64,000 nucleotides of DNA from Lytechinus variegatus (lineage: Eukaryota > Echinodermata > Echinoidea > Temnopleuroida > Toxopneustidae): positions 13,189,632 through 13,253,631 of the forward strand of contig NC_054742.1 in assembly GCF_018143015.1 (NCBI RefSeq), read 5' to 3'. The first letter of the stretch is position 1, and every line of letters begins with the position of its first letter. This document shows, piece by piece, positions 10,106-19,838 of this stretch. The translations under genes were made by a program, and so were the position numbers. The notes under the pieces are model-generated. The model was not told the DNA's origin. It saw only the letters and a program-made list of their open reading frames with translations, and made no database searches.

Positions 10106-10327
10106 GGTGTGGCAAGAAAATATCTGCGATCAATTGCAAACATTCTTTTGCAATTTTACATCTGATAGATCAACGTTAGCTGTAGCAAATCAGATTAAAC
10201 TTTTTGTTTCAAGGAACAGAATAGCAATCAATCACTATTTACAATTAACTACAAGACATAGGCCCTATGATTGATTTAAGGACCAAAATAGACTTGCAAT
10301 TGATCGCAAGTTTCTTGCAACACCCCA
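10106..10327. mobile_element. GTTGCAAGAAA MITE, copy 1
   Basis: Inverted ends GGTGTGGCAAGAAAAT and TTTCTTGCAACACCCC enclose about 190 bp with TTGCAATTGAT motifs. A second copy at 13201-13618 shares the ends and interior. Confidence 0.7.
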
Positions 10328-10426
10328 ATAGTAATTTTTTTAATTGATGTTGGTTTGCCAAGATGGATAGCCATGATAAAAATGATATAGATTTAGGCCT
10401 ATCCATCCGTTGATATCAGCCTAATA

Positions 10427-12115
10427 CCCCCATCTCACTAGGTGGAGATTCCGCTGCGATCGTCAAAAATCGACAAAGCGTGGCTTGAACGTGGCTTGAT
10501 CTTTTCAATATTCTCCGTCGTACCTTGATCTTTTCAGAAGCGGCAAGGATCGCCACCATCTTCCTGGTCGCCACAAAATTTTGAACATGTTCAAAACTTA
10601 CGTAGCGAGATCGCGGAGGTGCTAAAGCGCATCATAATCGAGTCAAGAGCGTATTACAAACGACATATTCGTAGCTGTAACGGAGCTCCAACGCATAAAG
10701 CGTAGTAGAAGCGCACTAATAGCGGCACCGATCGCCCGTGTTTTTCAGGCCCGTTCCCAAGACAATTCTGCTACGCTGCTTCCGTTTACAAGGCGACTTC
10801 CTTGCGCTCGACACGCTTCACACCGTTTCCACCGCGACGCTTTCCCTTTGGGTGGCACGTGGCACACGTTCTCAGCCCGCTGCAGGCATTCGCGTTGCGC
10901 TTTTGCTGCGCCGCTGATGACTGGGCAGCGATTGAGCAGCAATCTTCCGCGCTGCTACAAAACACCGTCCCGATGGTGGCGGATTATCACATTTTCAACA
11001 GATTACGAGGCGACACCACGACGTTTTCAAATATACCTCCCAGAAAAAGGACCAAAAAGGGATGCCGGCGGTCCAAGAGGAAGAACAAGAGGTTATGGTG
11101 GTGGTAGAGGAGGAGGAAGAGGGGGGTACAGGAGGAGGATGAAAATCTAAGTGCTGAGCCAGCTTGAAAGAGAGAGAAAAAAAGACGCTCACATGTCTTG
11201 ATGACGAAATGGGTTACCTCAGTCCGCAAAAATATATAAATTGACTGTTTTAAAACTAGAAAGAATTCTAACTACAGTGACAGTAGACAATATTAGAATT
11301 TTGTCACTGATGTATTGATTGGGAAAGCACACTTTATGGGGATTCTGGCATTGTGCCCCCCCCCTTATGAGTGCTTTCATATCAGTAGACTACTTCTTGT
11401 AAGCAAATTTGAAAGGAATTTACCTAACAATGTTGAGTGACAAACTTTTGTGGAAAAAATCAACAGAATATCAAATAATTTTTAAGCTCTTTTATGAACT
11501 TAGGGATGCATCCCTCATATTAACTTTTAGGCTCATCGACATCTTTTGAATGAAATCTTAATAGATATTGTATATTATGACTTAAGTGACAGCCAGGATC
11601 GGACCCAGTATCTTTTCGGCCTCCTCCATCTCCTTTCCTCGTACTCGACTTCGAACTAATATTGTTGTATAATGCTAAGATGTATAGGTCCAACCAAATT
11701 CTGGACATACATCTTGGTCGGAGGTTGGCAATCGACTGAAAAATGTCTCATGTGCCGCGATTAATATGCCGATTGCTTGAAATCGTTTCAAGAGCCCATC
11801 ATGAACGTAACACAATCGCTCCATTCGTAGCACCACCGTACCGAGGTCCTAATTAGCGTATGAGCCTCGTTGTACGGTCGCTTTGATCGCAGAAGCAGCG
11901 CATCACATCAGCCTCAAATCGTGGCAAGAGAGTGGCAGCGTCGTACTTTCAGCGTATTACCATCGCCTTCAGCGCAGGTTCGTCGCAGTGAAGTTGCAGT
12001 GCAATCGCCTGTCAGGCTAAAAATAGAATTCGAGGACGATTCTGCTACGCTTTGCGGGATTTAGACAAGATCGCCATGGTCACCATGCATGACCGCCATC
12101 CTAGTGAGATGGGGG
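10427..12115. mobile_element. 1.7-kb CpG-rich TIR element
   Basis: Exact 16-bp inverted ends CCCCCATCTCACTAGG (10427) and CCTAGTGAGATGGGGG (ending 12115). The outer ~500 bp on the left and ~400 bp on the right are much richer in GATCG/CGC motifs than the surroundings, and TTCTGCTACGCT occurs near both ends. The centre (about 11040-11700) differs in composition and contains the RGG-encoding fragment. No transposase is visible. The element may have acquired foreign sequence, or it may be two nested insertions. Confidence 0.6.
11044..11150 (+). pseudogene. RGG/Gly-Arg-rich coding fragment inside a TIR element
   Basis: After a possible acceptor (CTCCCAG) the frame KGPKRDAGGPRGRTR, then GYGGGRGGGRGGYRRRMKI, runs to a TAA at 11148-11150. 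Gly-Arg-rich ends of this kind are typical of RNA-binding proteins; the KGPKR lead-in is reminiscent of the C-terminus of GAR1 (H/ACA snoRNP), but the similarity is low-complexity and not decisive. No other exon of such a gene is seen nearby. It could be a captured terminal exon, a real exon of an unseen gene, or a chance GGAGGA tract. Confidence 0.25.
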
Positions 12116-12134
12116 CTTAAGTATATCATCACCA

Positions 12135-12693
12135 CCCGGGGGGGGGGGGCCACTTCCATTCACGAGTGGATACCATGCGCGACCATGGGGTCTCGAAAAG
12201 CACCCTAAACACGTAATTTCCATATTCTGAAAATGAACCCCTTAACAAGTATTGGCGTGTGAAACCCTACCCTTAACAAGTATTGGAAACAAAAGGAAAC
12301 TCTTGGCAAATATTCCTTGAAATTAACCCCTAAGCAAGTACAGGAATTTATGTTTTATTGTTACGGGTCCTTCGGTCGTCGGCTTTACGTTATTTGGTGA
12401 AGTACGACCCCACCTTCTACACCTCCACATATCGGACTCTAAACACGAAGTGTTGGGGCAAAAAGGACATCCTTTATAAAACATTTTAATTTTGTTTTAT
12501 CATCTCCGCAAATTCGACCCTAAACACGTAATTTTCCTAGCTAAATAGATACCCTTTTTTCATTATTTTTGTGTTTTTGACACCCTTATCACGTTACGTA
12601 CGTATCGTGCCCTATCGTGAAAAAGACATCCTTTTTACGTGTTTTTTTGGTCGCGCATGGTATCCACTCGTCAATGTAAGTGGCCCCCCCGGG
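12135..12693. mobile_element. 559-bp TIR element with 8-bp duplication, hAT-like
   Basis: The ends are inverted over about 45 bp, from CCCGGGGG at 12135 to CCCCCGGG ending at 12693, with TGGATACCATGCGCGACCA (12169-12187) and TGGTCGCGCATGGTATCCA (12649-12667) as matching inner blocks. CATCACCA flanks it at 12127-12134 and 12694-12701. The 8-bp length fits hAT, but the target is itself a CAT/CAC-rich microsatellite, so the duplication could be coincidental. The interior has ACCCCTTAACAAGTATTGG-type direct repeats and no protein. Confidence 0.7.
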
Positions 12694-12870
12694 CATCACC
12701 ACCATCATCATTACCATCAAAATTATCATCATCACGCATCAGCAGCAGCAGCATAACCAACACCATCACCATTATTGTCAACATCATCATTATCATCATC
12801 ATCACCATCCTCCCAATCATCATCAAGCTTAATTATTGTCATCAGCATCATCATCATTACCTTCATCAAA
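12694..12870. repeat. CAT/CAC-rich microsatellite
   Basis: Irregular (CATCAC)n/(ATCATC)n tract. The open frames across it are low-complexity artefacts. Confidence 0.85.
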
Positions 12871-13200
12871 CGCAAATTCAGGGGACTCTACATAGAGAAC
12901 ACATGGGCAAATTTACAAATTTACTGGCTAATAAGACTAGATTCTTACCCGTTATCAAAAGGAGAGCAAGGCGAAAAACAGTTGCAGCACCCGGCAACAA
13001 AACAAGCAAAAAGCACGACCCTGATGTTTCCGCAGACATGGTAATGGAACCTTGATCGGATCCATGTCCAAGGACAGATAGAGAATGTGTATTGAGCACA
13101 CCACATTGCGCATTATTGCGCATTAACAATTCCGCGCGATCACATTCTGACGCTTAGCGCTCAAAACTAGGCAAGTATTCACAAGCACACTTAGGGGGGG

Positions 13201-13618
13201 GGGGTGTTGCAAGAAAATATTTGCAATCAATTGCAAATATTCTGTTGCAATTTTACAATTGATTAATAAATTTTAGCCGTAGCAAATCAGATTACACTCC
13301 TTGTTTCATGGACCCGATTAGCAATCAGTTGCAATACCAATGATTGATTTAGAGACTGAAAATACCAGTGAAAAAAAATAGCACGTTGTTTATCAGCCTG
13401 CCACTTTAACAACAGGTTGTTTAAAATGTTTGTAATTGTTAAACCTTTTGAACAACTGGTTTAAAAGTTTAAACAGTTCTTTAAAAAGTCTAAACATTTG
13501 TTCAAAAAGTTTAAACAGTAGTTGTTAAAGTGACGGGCTTAAACAACGTGCTTAAAATTTTAAACACCGTTTTTACAGTGTAGACTTGCAATAATAATCG
13601 GAAGTTTCTTGCAACGCC
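13201..13618. mobile_element. GTTGCAAGAAA MITE, copy 2, split by another MITE
   Basis: Same ends and interior as 10106-10327. The copy is interrupted at about 13362-13583 by the TTTAAAC-rich element, which accounts for its extra length of about 200 bp. This gives a relative age: the GTTGCAAGAAA family inserted first. Confidence 0.7.
13362..13583. mobile_element. TTTAAAC-rich MITE nested in another MITE
   Basis: The ends are approximately inverted (CAGTGAAAAAAAATAGC and ACCGTTTTTACAGTG), with AGCACGTTGTTT and AAACAACGTGCT as exact inner inverted blocks. The interior is GTTTAAAAGTTTAAACAG-type sequence. Related fragments lie at 8061-8210 and 17000-17135. Confidence 0.65.
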
Positions 13619-14664
13619 TCAAAACTCACAGCAGAGATACTATTTGTTGTCTTTTTAGGAAAGGGTGTGAAATGATTTGTCTATACAGTAAAAACCATTT
13701 TCAATTTTCTGGGAAAATAACATTTCAATGATTTTTTTTACCATACGATATTTCTCGCATAATTTATGACGTCACAAATGAAATAATAAAAATTCGTATA
13801 ACTTTTTAATCTTTGATTGAATTTCTCAATTCTTATTCCTTCAGTGATATTTTTTATTATTTTTTCTGCTATTTTTGCAATAAACTTTTTTTTCAGGGGT
13901 AAATTCCTCTTTGAGCTTATAAAAAAACATTTGTTACTATCTAATTCACATCAAAAGTGGATGAAGGGGTCCCATGTCTGCGCACCTATAATTATTTAGT
14001 TTAAGATTAAAAATGAATATCTATTTATTCCACAAAAAAACTGTTGTTATATTCTTGTAAGTGTGCATAAAAATTTCATAAAATTTGAAAGAAAAATATT
14101 TACTTCTTGTGAAAAAAACTCGGACAGTCATTTTCAGATTGAACAAAAATGGTCCCCACCAGATCACAATCAAAGGAAAACTCTCTTCTCAAATAAGACG
14201 TCATTGAGGATCTCCTCCAGTTTTCAATAGCAAGACTTTCCAATCTACTCAAGATAAGCTTCATCTTCTAATTTGACCATATAGCACCAGATCACGGATC
14301 ACATTCAATGCAAAAATATTCTCTCTCAGAAATCAGTATTGAGCTTTCGTTCTATGCGACCCTCGACGGATTCAAGAACATAGAATATGAATTGTCATAA
14401 TTATATTATGCTCTTCATGGCAGCAAGAATACAACCAAGAAGTCTTTGTCGAAAGAAACTGGTGAATCAAAACAGAAGTTTTGTCTGTTTGGAATCCATG
14501 GACTCTAGACATATTTGCAATATTTCTTCGGCACTAAAACTTAAGACGAAATTGCTATCCCGGTTCACTAATTTTCAACAAAGGCCTCCCAGCTAATTTG
14601 TGTCATTAGACGGGTATATTTTCAATAAAATTACTGTTTTAATGAATCCGTCGTGTATCGCGGA
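13619..14664. other. No gene seen
   Basis: AT-rich sequence. A stretch at about 13735-13990 (with ATGACGTCACAAATGAAATAATAAAAATT and later short palindromic pieces) resembles half of an inverted-repeat MITE. The open frame at 14387-14596 has no recognisable motif. Confidence 0.35.
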
Positions 14665-15801
14665 GCAATATTCACCTCTTATACAGAACAAAGGCTATAA
14701 AGCATTGGCATATGACTCTATTGACAAGAAAAAAATTCCTATTCACCCTCATACAGAACAAAGGCTTTATAGCATTGGTATATGACTCTATTGACAAGAA
14801 ATATCTTCCGATTCACCTCTTAAACAGAACAAACACTTTATAGCAATGGTATATTACTCTATTGACAAGAAAAAACTTCATATTCACCCTTATAAACAAA
14901 AGCTTTATAGCATTGGTATATACAAGAAAAGAACTTTCTATTCACCCTTATACAGAACAAAGGCTTCATAGCATTGGTATATGACTCTATTGACAAGAAA
15001 AGTTCTTCCTATTCACCCTTATACAGAACAAAGGCTTCATAGCATTGGTATATGACTTTATTGACAAGAAAAATCTTCCGATTCACCTCAGAAACAGAAC
15101 AAAGGCTTTATAGCATTGGTATATGACTCTATTGACAAGAAAAGAACTTCCTATTCACCCTTATACAGAACAAAGGCTTCATAGCATTGGTATATGACTC
15201 TATTGACAAGAAAAGAACTTCCTATTCACCCTTATACAGAACAAAGACTTCATTGCATTGGTATATGACTCTATTGACAAGAAAAATCTTCCGATTCACC
15301 TCATAAACAGAACAAAGGCTTTATAGCCTTGGTATATGACTCTATTGACAAGAAAAGAACTTCCTATTCACCCTTATACAGAACTAAGGCTTCATAGCAT
15401 TGGTATATGACTCTATTGACAAGAAAAGAACTTCCTATTCACCCTTATACAGAACAAAGGCTTCATAGCATTGGTATATGACTCTATTGACAAGAAAAGA
15501 ACTTCCTATTCACCCTTATCATACAGAACAAAGGCTTCATAGCATTGGTATATGACTCTATTGACAAGAAAAATCTTCCGATTCACCTCATAAACAGAAC
15601 GAAGGCTTTAGAGCATTGGTATATGACTCTATTGACAAGAAAAACTTCCTATCCACCCTTATACAGAACAAATGCTTTATAGCATTGGTATTGACAAAAA
15701 GAGAACTTCCTATTCACCCTTACACAGAACAAAGGCTTTATAGCATATATGACTTTATTGACAAAAAAAATCTTCCGATTCACCCTTATACAGAACACTG
15801 A
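14665..15801. repeat. 71-bp minisatellite, about 16 units in two variants
   Basis: The array repeats a ~71-bp unit containing CATTGGTATATGACTCTATT and GACAAGAAAAGAACTTCC. Two unit types can be told apart by the segment after GACAAGAAA. One has AGAACTTCCTATTCACCCTT (type A); the other has AATCTTCCGATTCACCTC (type B). The units run roughly B-A-A-A-B-A-A-B-A-A-A-B-A-A-B, so the array has a higher-order period of three to four units. Short open frames here are repeat artefacts. Confidence 0.92.
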
Positions 15802-15850
15802 GTGGTTTATCCGCCAGAGCAATCTTCAGAATCGGGAATGCACTTATTAA

Positions 15851-16806
15851 GGGATGCTCCGGGCTGAAAAATGTTTATATCTGAATAGTAAAATTCACAA
15901 AGCAAAATGCTAAAAAAAATCATCCAAAATCGGGAAAAAAAATAATAATCCGCTTTTATATAGCGCTTAATCCATCGGAACGACGTGTCTAAGCGCTTTA
16001 CAGATATAATTATTATTACCCAGGTCATCGGATTCAATCAGTCATTCCCGCACGCAATGTGTGCACATCCTCCACTCCCTGGGGAGTATTCCAGTCAGTT
16101 GCCTGTGAGGCGCACACAGTACTGGACAAGCTACAATGACTTTCACATCCTATCGGGTACCCATTTAGCACCTGGGTCGAGAGTGGCAAAGTGTGGATTA
16201 ACGCCTTGCCAAAGGACGCCAGACCGTGGTGGGATTCGAACACACGACCCTCTGTTTACAAGGCGAGAGTCAGAACCACTACACCACGGCTCCTCCACAT
16301 ACCACCAATAACGAAGTTATTGAATTCAAAAGTTTAGCAATATTTTTTTTTAAACAGTTATATGCTCGTCGTCATGAGTGGGCTGATGATGTTATCCTCA
16401 CATTCCCTTTTCATATGTTATTACATGAAATCATATAATTGTTTCATTTTTTTCATACATGTGTAAATGATGTGTCTCAATTACGATGAAATAAGTTGCA
16501 GCAATAAATAACTATTGCACTTTATCAGCTGTCAATCCAATTGTATTAGTTCTTGATACAACAATTTTGAATAATCCTAATTTCATATAATAAAATACAT
16601 AAGAACAAATAGGGATGTGATATCATCAGGCCACCTAATGAATATTCATGATCATGACATGCATGCCTAGAACAGTTTCACCGGAATAATGCAAATCTTT
16701 AAAATTCAATAACTTTTTTATCCGATTTTGATCAAATTTTCAGCATTTTTCTCTGTGAATTTCCTCTATTTATTGAAGTATGAATATCTTCAGCCTGGAG
16801 CATCCC
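15851..16806. mobile_element. Inverted-repeat MITE carrying a SINE insertion
   Basis: Ends GGGATGCTCCGGGCTGAA (15851) and TTCAGCCTGGAGCATCCC (ending 16806) are inverted. Inner blocks with TTCACAAAGCAAAATGCT and CAGCATTTTTCTCTGTGAA also pair. A SINE occupies 15936-16305, so the MITE itself is about 590 bp. Confidence 0.7.
15936..16305 (-). mobile_element. tRNA-derived SINE
   Basis: Read on the minus strand, the head begins near 16295 with a tRNA-like A box (TGGTGTAGTGGTTCTGAC) and a B box (TGTTCGAATCC, near 16220-16235). The body follows, then GCGCTATATAAAAGCGG and an ATTATT tail near 15936. A standalone tRNA gene is excluded by the lack of a foldable acceptor stem and by the long tail. Confidence 0.85.
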
Positions 16807-17918
16807 AGAAATATATGACAGCAATAATCAGATGTGTATTCAAAATTAAATACCAACATTTTCTGGAAGAAATCTATCTCATTGTTTGTCAAAGCGAACT
16901 TTAATCCTACACAGTATATCTAGTTACTATATTCCTCATTTTAAATTATTTGAATCATATACGATTAAACGCTGCTATATGTGGGCTCTTTATGCCTCAC
17001 ACTCTAGCAACTACTGTTTCAAGTTCGAAACAAGTTGTTTAAATACTGGAACAATAAAAAATAATAAATTGTTTAAAAGTTTAAACAACTTATTGGTAGA
17101 CTGACTGACGGGCTTAAACAATTTGGTGTGACAACATATATACAGGCAATAACAGTAGCATGATACCATCATACATAAACAAACTTTTGAGGAAATAAAT
17201 ATCCTAATAAATTCTGAAAACATGTAAAACTGAAATTACTTCTTTACCTCTTTCTTCAAAATTGTATAAACACACATTTTGTATGAGTAACCCTCTTACT
17301 ATGTAAACTACTTGTACTTACTATGTACCTTCAATGTTAATAATTTTCTTCGTTAAAACTAACAAACTATAACAAACTTTGCAACGATAAGAGCTAACTT
17401 TTGATAGATGGATGATTTCGTTTAGTTATTACTATGAAGCATTTTTCTTACCATGACAATCCATCTTCCGCAAGTGATTTTTATGTTCAATGATGTTCAT
17501 ATCTGATTAATTGTCAAATTTTCTTTGTTATATTTGTGTTACCATAATTATGCAGAAGAAAAATAAATCAAATCAAATCAGAGCAAGATATTGATATGAT
17601 GCAAGAAAACGGGGGGGGGGGGGGACACGCATTCCTTTTTAAATATAAACTCTTTCGGTCTTCATCCTATCATTGGTCAACCAACTCGTATTACTTTGAA
17701 CACAGTATCCCTTATTAAAAAAAAACCCGTTGTAATAAATGTGGAAAGTTCAAAAATGATCATTACCAGTATTTCTTACGAAACTGATTGCTATCAAAGA
17801 AAACAACAAAGGATTGGTACATTTATATACGTAAAATTACTGATGGTTTGAAAGACCTTATATACATAATACTGATTGATATTCGTGTATCGGAATTTTA
17901 TTACTACATTTCGATATA
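16807..17918. other. No gene seen; repeat fragments
   Basis: Contains a TTTAAAC-rich MITE fragment (about 17000-17135), a LINE-type 3' tail (GCAGAAGAAAAATAAATCAA at about 17553, continued by ATCAAATCA) and a poly-G run near 17610. The same tail sequence occurs on the minus strand near 25755-25795. Confidence 0.4.
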
Positions 17919-18907
17919 CAGTGCGTATCAAAAAAAGTTTACACTTTGAAAAAGCTCTGGAAATAGAAAAATATACAACATGTGGGTCATTTTTACACAT
18001 ATAATCTTGGGTTTGGGTCTCATCTATCCAATGAAAGTAAAAGTTTTGACAGAATGTTACACTTGAGTGAGCACTGTCCATTTTTGTAAAGCTCGCAGAA
18101 ATCTGTTTGCGCAGAAATGCTCGTTTTCACGCAGTGTCAAGGGGAAAGGGCGAAATCAAACTTACCCTGCGATATATTTTTCCTACATTTCCCTTGCACT
18201 TTTAGTAAATTAAGATAAAACAGATACATTCAAGCATTTTTAAACAAATTTGCCACCAAAATTGAAATTTAAACACTTAATAAGCACAACTTTTACCCTT
18301 TTGTGCCAGCTGAATCTGAGGACATAACTGAATCTGAACAAAAGTTTACATCAGACATCTCCAGCACTTTTTCACTAAATTTTTATTATTTAAAGTGGGT
18401 TGACATTTAATTTTTCATTTAATACTTGTTTCTCCACACTTTTCCCAAGCTTGACAATGATAAGCAAAATGAAAATCAAGCCTAATTCATTTCATGTAAA
18501 TCCCAGCTCAGTGTAAATCAAATATCGTCTTGATGGCCTTCGTGTGTTGGGGAGTGGGGCAGGGCGCAATGCACTCTTCGACGTGTATTGGGCAAGGAAA
18601 CAAGTTAAAAAAGGTAAAATATATCATCAAATCAATTTACTAGCTTAATTCTACGTGTTATTCATGATAAAGGTTTACTTTTATTCGCATAGCTATTTCA
18701 AAGTTCTGCGCAAATCATTTTCCACTAACTTTTCAAAAGTAAGTGGTGCTCACTCAAGCGGAAATATTTTTCGATAGTTATATCGTCATTTGCTTAAATG
18801 GATCTGTACCAATGTAAAAATGTGGAAAAATCTTCAGAATATTATAAAATAATGTATAATTTTACAGGATTTTTTCAAAGTGTAAATTTTTTTTTTGATA
18901 CGCACTG
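17919..18907 (+). mobile_element. Non-autonomous mariner-like element, family M1 copy 1
   Basis: Starts CAGTGCGTATCAAAAAAAG and ends with its inverse (...TTTGATACGCACTG), with TA on both sides. The TIR is about 30 bp, including AGTTTACACTTTG. CTTGAGTGAGCAC and its inverse lie about 145-180 bp in from each end. 989 bp, no open frame for a transposase. Copies at 38779-39754 and 47535-48522 (inverse orientation) are clearly homologous throughout. Confidence 0.9.
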
Positions 18908-19689
18908 TATATTTAAAGAAAAAGTTTAGCCCTTCGTAATTTGCATACGAAGAGAAAAATGCACGTGTAAATACGTAAATCACGGATACTCCGGAAAGAA
19001 AATACTTAACTTAAAAAAAATCACTAAACCGTTATCGGTAAAATTGTAATGAAGCTAGGTAAAAAAACATAGAAATTTAATTAACGATATACATTAAGTC
19101 ACTTTTAGAAGATTTTGTGGAAAATTATTCAAAACTATCATGGTTATCATAGTACTCTGCAAGCGCAAACATAGTCTACGTCAACATCATAATGAACAAA
19201 AAAAATATGATAATCCACAATACATCACTTAACAAAATGTATGAAATTGTCATTTTTGTAAATTATATCATCGGAGAATATTGCTGAAAATGATAACTAT
19301 AATGTGTATTTAATAACACTTTTACGAACTCACTGTTTTTACAACCTGTTACTGAATTCGAGATTATAGAAATAATCGAATCACTAAAAATAATTCGTTC
19401 AAATTTGATATCATTCACACAAAGATTGTAAAAAATATTCTTCTGTAAACCTTCCGTATAAGATAGTGTTGCAGATAAATTAAAAACGGCTAAGAGTGTC
19501 CACATTACCAAGCTTCTAAAAATACTAGAATGATCGTTTGCACTCATTCATAAAGCTCACAATAATCGCAATAATTTTTTTATTTGATGTCAAATCATAA
19601 AATTGGATTTCTATATAAGGTCCCACTTCAAACAGGGCTTTAGACAAATGAAAATTAAACATCTTTGTTTTGTGGAGTCTGTTGAAACA
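18908..19689. other. Region downstream of the transporter gene
   Basis: AT-rich 3' flank of the minus-strand transporter gene, probably including its 3' UTR. No certain polyadenylation signal was chosen among several A/T-rich candidates. Confidence 0.35.
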
Positions 19690-19838
19690 TTAATTAGTTT
19701 GCTGAGTCCCATGGAGGTGTTTCTTCCGATAACGATGGAGGAAAATGTGAAGATTGACGAGAATGAAGATGGCGCCCATCATGATACCAAAGATACGGAA
19801 TACAACCATGAATGACTTCGTAGCATCAAATATAATAC
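19690..19838 (-). CDS. Transporter exon 4 (terminal)
   Basis: Acceptor TTTGTAAG before GTATTATATTTG. Codes FDATKSFMVVFRIFGIM, then helix 12 (GAIFILVNLHIFL) and a basic tail HRYRKKHLHGTQQTN to TAA at 19690-19692. The DATKSF element matches the conserved D-x-T-x-S[YF] seen before helix 12 in MCT proteins. Confidence 0.85.

Noticed and set aside
12571..13055. Overlapping plus-strand frames rich in His and Ile
   Set aside because: They cross a CAT/CAC microsatellite and a TIR element; the composition is low-complexity.
14387..15801. Short frames repeated across 14.4-15.8 kb
   Set aside because: They are translations of the 71-bp minisatellite.
14665..15801. CRISPR-like array
   Set aside because: Units are contiguous with no unique spacers, and the DNA is eukaryotic.
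15985..16311. tRNA gene on the minus strand
   Set aside because: The A and B boxes belong to a SINE head with a body and AT-rich tail; no acceptor stem is formed.
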